Part shown: positions 6,146 through 6,538 of the stretch, in pieces
Layout of the letters: every line of letters begins with the position of its first letter
Numbering within the stretch: position 1 is the first letter of the stretch
NCBI GenBank assembly: GCA_937952155.1
Contig: CALFYH010000369.1
Span: 1 to 6,538, forward strand
From: an uncultured Saprospiraceae bacterium
GTDB lineage: Bacteria > Bacteroidota > Bacteroidia > Chitinophagales > Saprospiraceae
DNA: 6,538 nucleotides
Reading direction: 5' to 3'
The notes under the pieces: generated by a model
What the model was told of the DNA's origin: nothing
Database searches by the model: none
What the model saw: only the letters and a program-made list of their open reading frames with translations
Program-made: the position numbers and the translations under genes

Positions 6146-6538
6146 ATGTCTATAATATCTAATTTTTATAAAATAAGTTTTCTAATTGTATTTGGTTTTG
6201 TCCTTACGGTAAGTACAGCCTTCGCTCAGGAAAAATCATCACTTCCTAAGATTGATTTTACGGTGGACTTTCCAAAGGTGGCTGAAAATATAGATGAGGA
6301 CACGGCTCAGAAGATAAAGGAACAAGTCAAATTAATGATGCAGCGTTATGCTTACAGTTCCAGTTTTGGAGAATATACCGGTGAGTATTCTTCCGAAAAG
6401 TATGAAATGTTTAGTAATTTATTCACTAGTAATGCACGTTTGACAAACTATATTTATAAAAAACCTATACAGCAAGAGGTTTTCAAATATACAGCATTTA
6501 TATTTGATAATATCCGTCCTAAATCCTTAGATCAGAAG
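6146..6538 (+). CDS. Exported protein of unknown function, 3'-truncated by window edge
   Basis: An ATG at 6146 opens a frame that runs without a stop to the window end, giving 131 residues. Residues 1-27 form a clear signal peptide (hydrophobic core FLIVFGFVLTV, cleavage AFA|Q28). The mature part is mixed charged and aromatic: an early KIDFTVDFPKVAENI stretch, a probable helix at about 52-68 (TAQKIKEQVKLMMQRYA), then GEYTGEYSSEKYEMF and SNLFTSNARLTNYIYKKP at 89-107. I do not recognise a family. The lone signal peptide without a lipobox Cys argues for a periplasmic, outer-membrane or T9SS-secreted protein; the C-terminus that would decide is not in the window. It follows the large surface protein by 38 bases on the same strand, after an A-rich leader typical of Bacteroidota, so it is probably co-transcribed with it. 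Confidence 0.85.
   Translation, partial: MSIISNFYKISFLIVFGFVLTVSTAFAQEKSSLPKIDFTVDFPKVAENIDEDTAQKIKEQVKLMMQRYAYSSSFGEYTGEYSSEKYEMFSNLFTSNARLTNYIYKKPIQQEVFKYTAFIFDNIRPKSLDQK

Overview
The window looks like chromosomal or metagenome-assembled DNA of a Bacteroidota bacterium. I judge this from two proteins with C-terminal type IX secretion (T9SS, Por) sorting domains, signal peptides followed directly by Gln, AT-rich leaders without a clear Shine-Dalgarno, and CHU_C/SprB-style Ig-like modules. The style resembles Saprospiraceae/Chitinophagales-type environmental Bacteroidota, but that placement is a weak guess. I saw no RNA genes, mobile elements, CRISPR arrays or phage genes.

Layout, all on the + strand: (1) 2-676, the 3' end of a thrombospondin type 3 (TSP3) repeat protein that begins upstream of the window and ends in a β-rich domain I do not recognise; (2) 678-2027, one base later, a 449-aa secreted protein, possibly a β-propeller, with a T9SS type A sorting domain; (3) 2082-6107, a 1341-aa secreted multi-module Ig-like/PKD-like surface protein with a T9SS sorting domain; (4) 6146-6538 and beyond, the 5' end of an exported protein of unknown function. 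Gaps are 1, 54 and 38 bases, with no visible terminator or convincing promoter, so the four genes are probably one transcription unit.

Everything here appears to act outside the inner membrane. Genes 2, 3 and 4 each start with a Sec signal peptide, and 2 and 3 should then cross the outer membrane by T9SS and be anchored on or released from the surface. Gene 1 carries the Ca2+-binding repeats that usually lead to an OmpA peptidoglycan-binding domain, but it ends differently. A reasonable but unproven reading is a locus for a cell-surface adhesin or matrix structure.

The points most worth a second look are the base-composition mosaic inside the giant gene (ends about 45% GC, centre about 25% in hand-counted lines), the unusual C-terminal domain on the TSP3 protein, and the conserved-looking but unnamed module just before the sorting domain of the giant protein. 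No clearly new enzymatic or defence system is visible.
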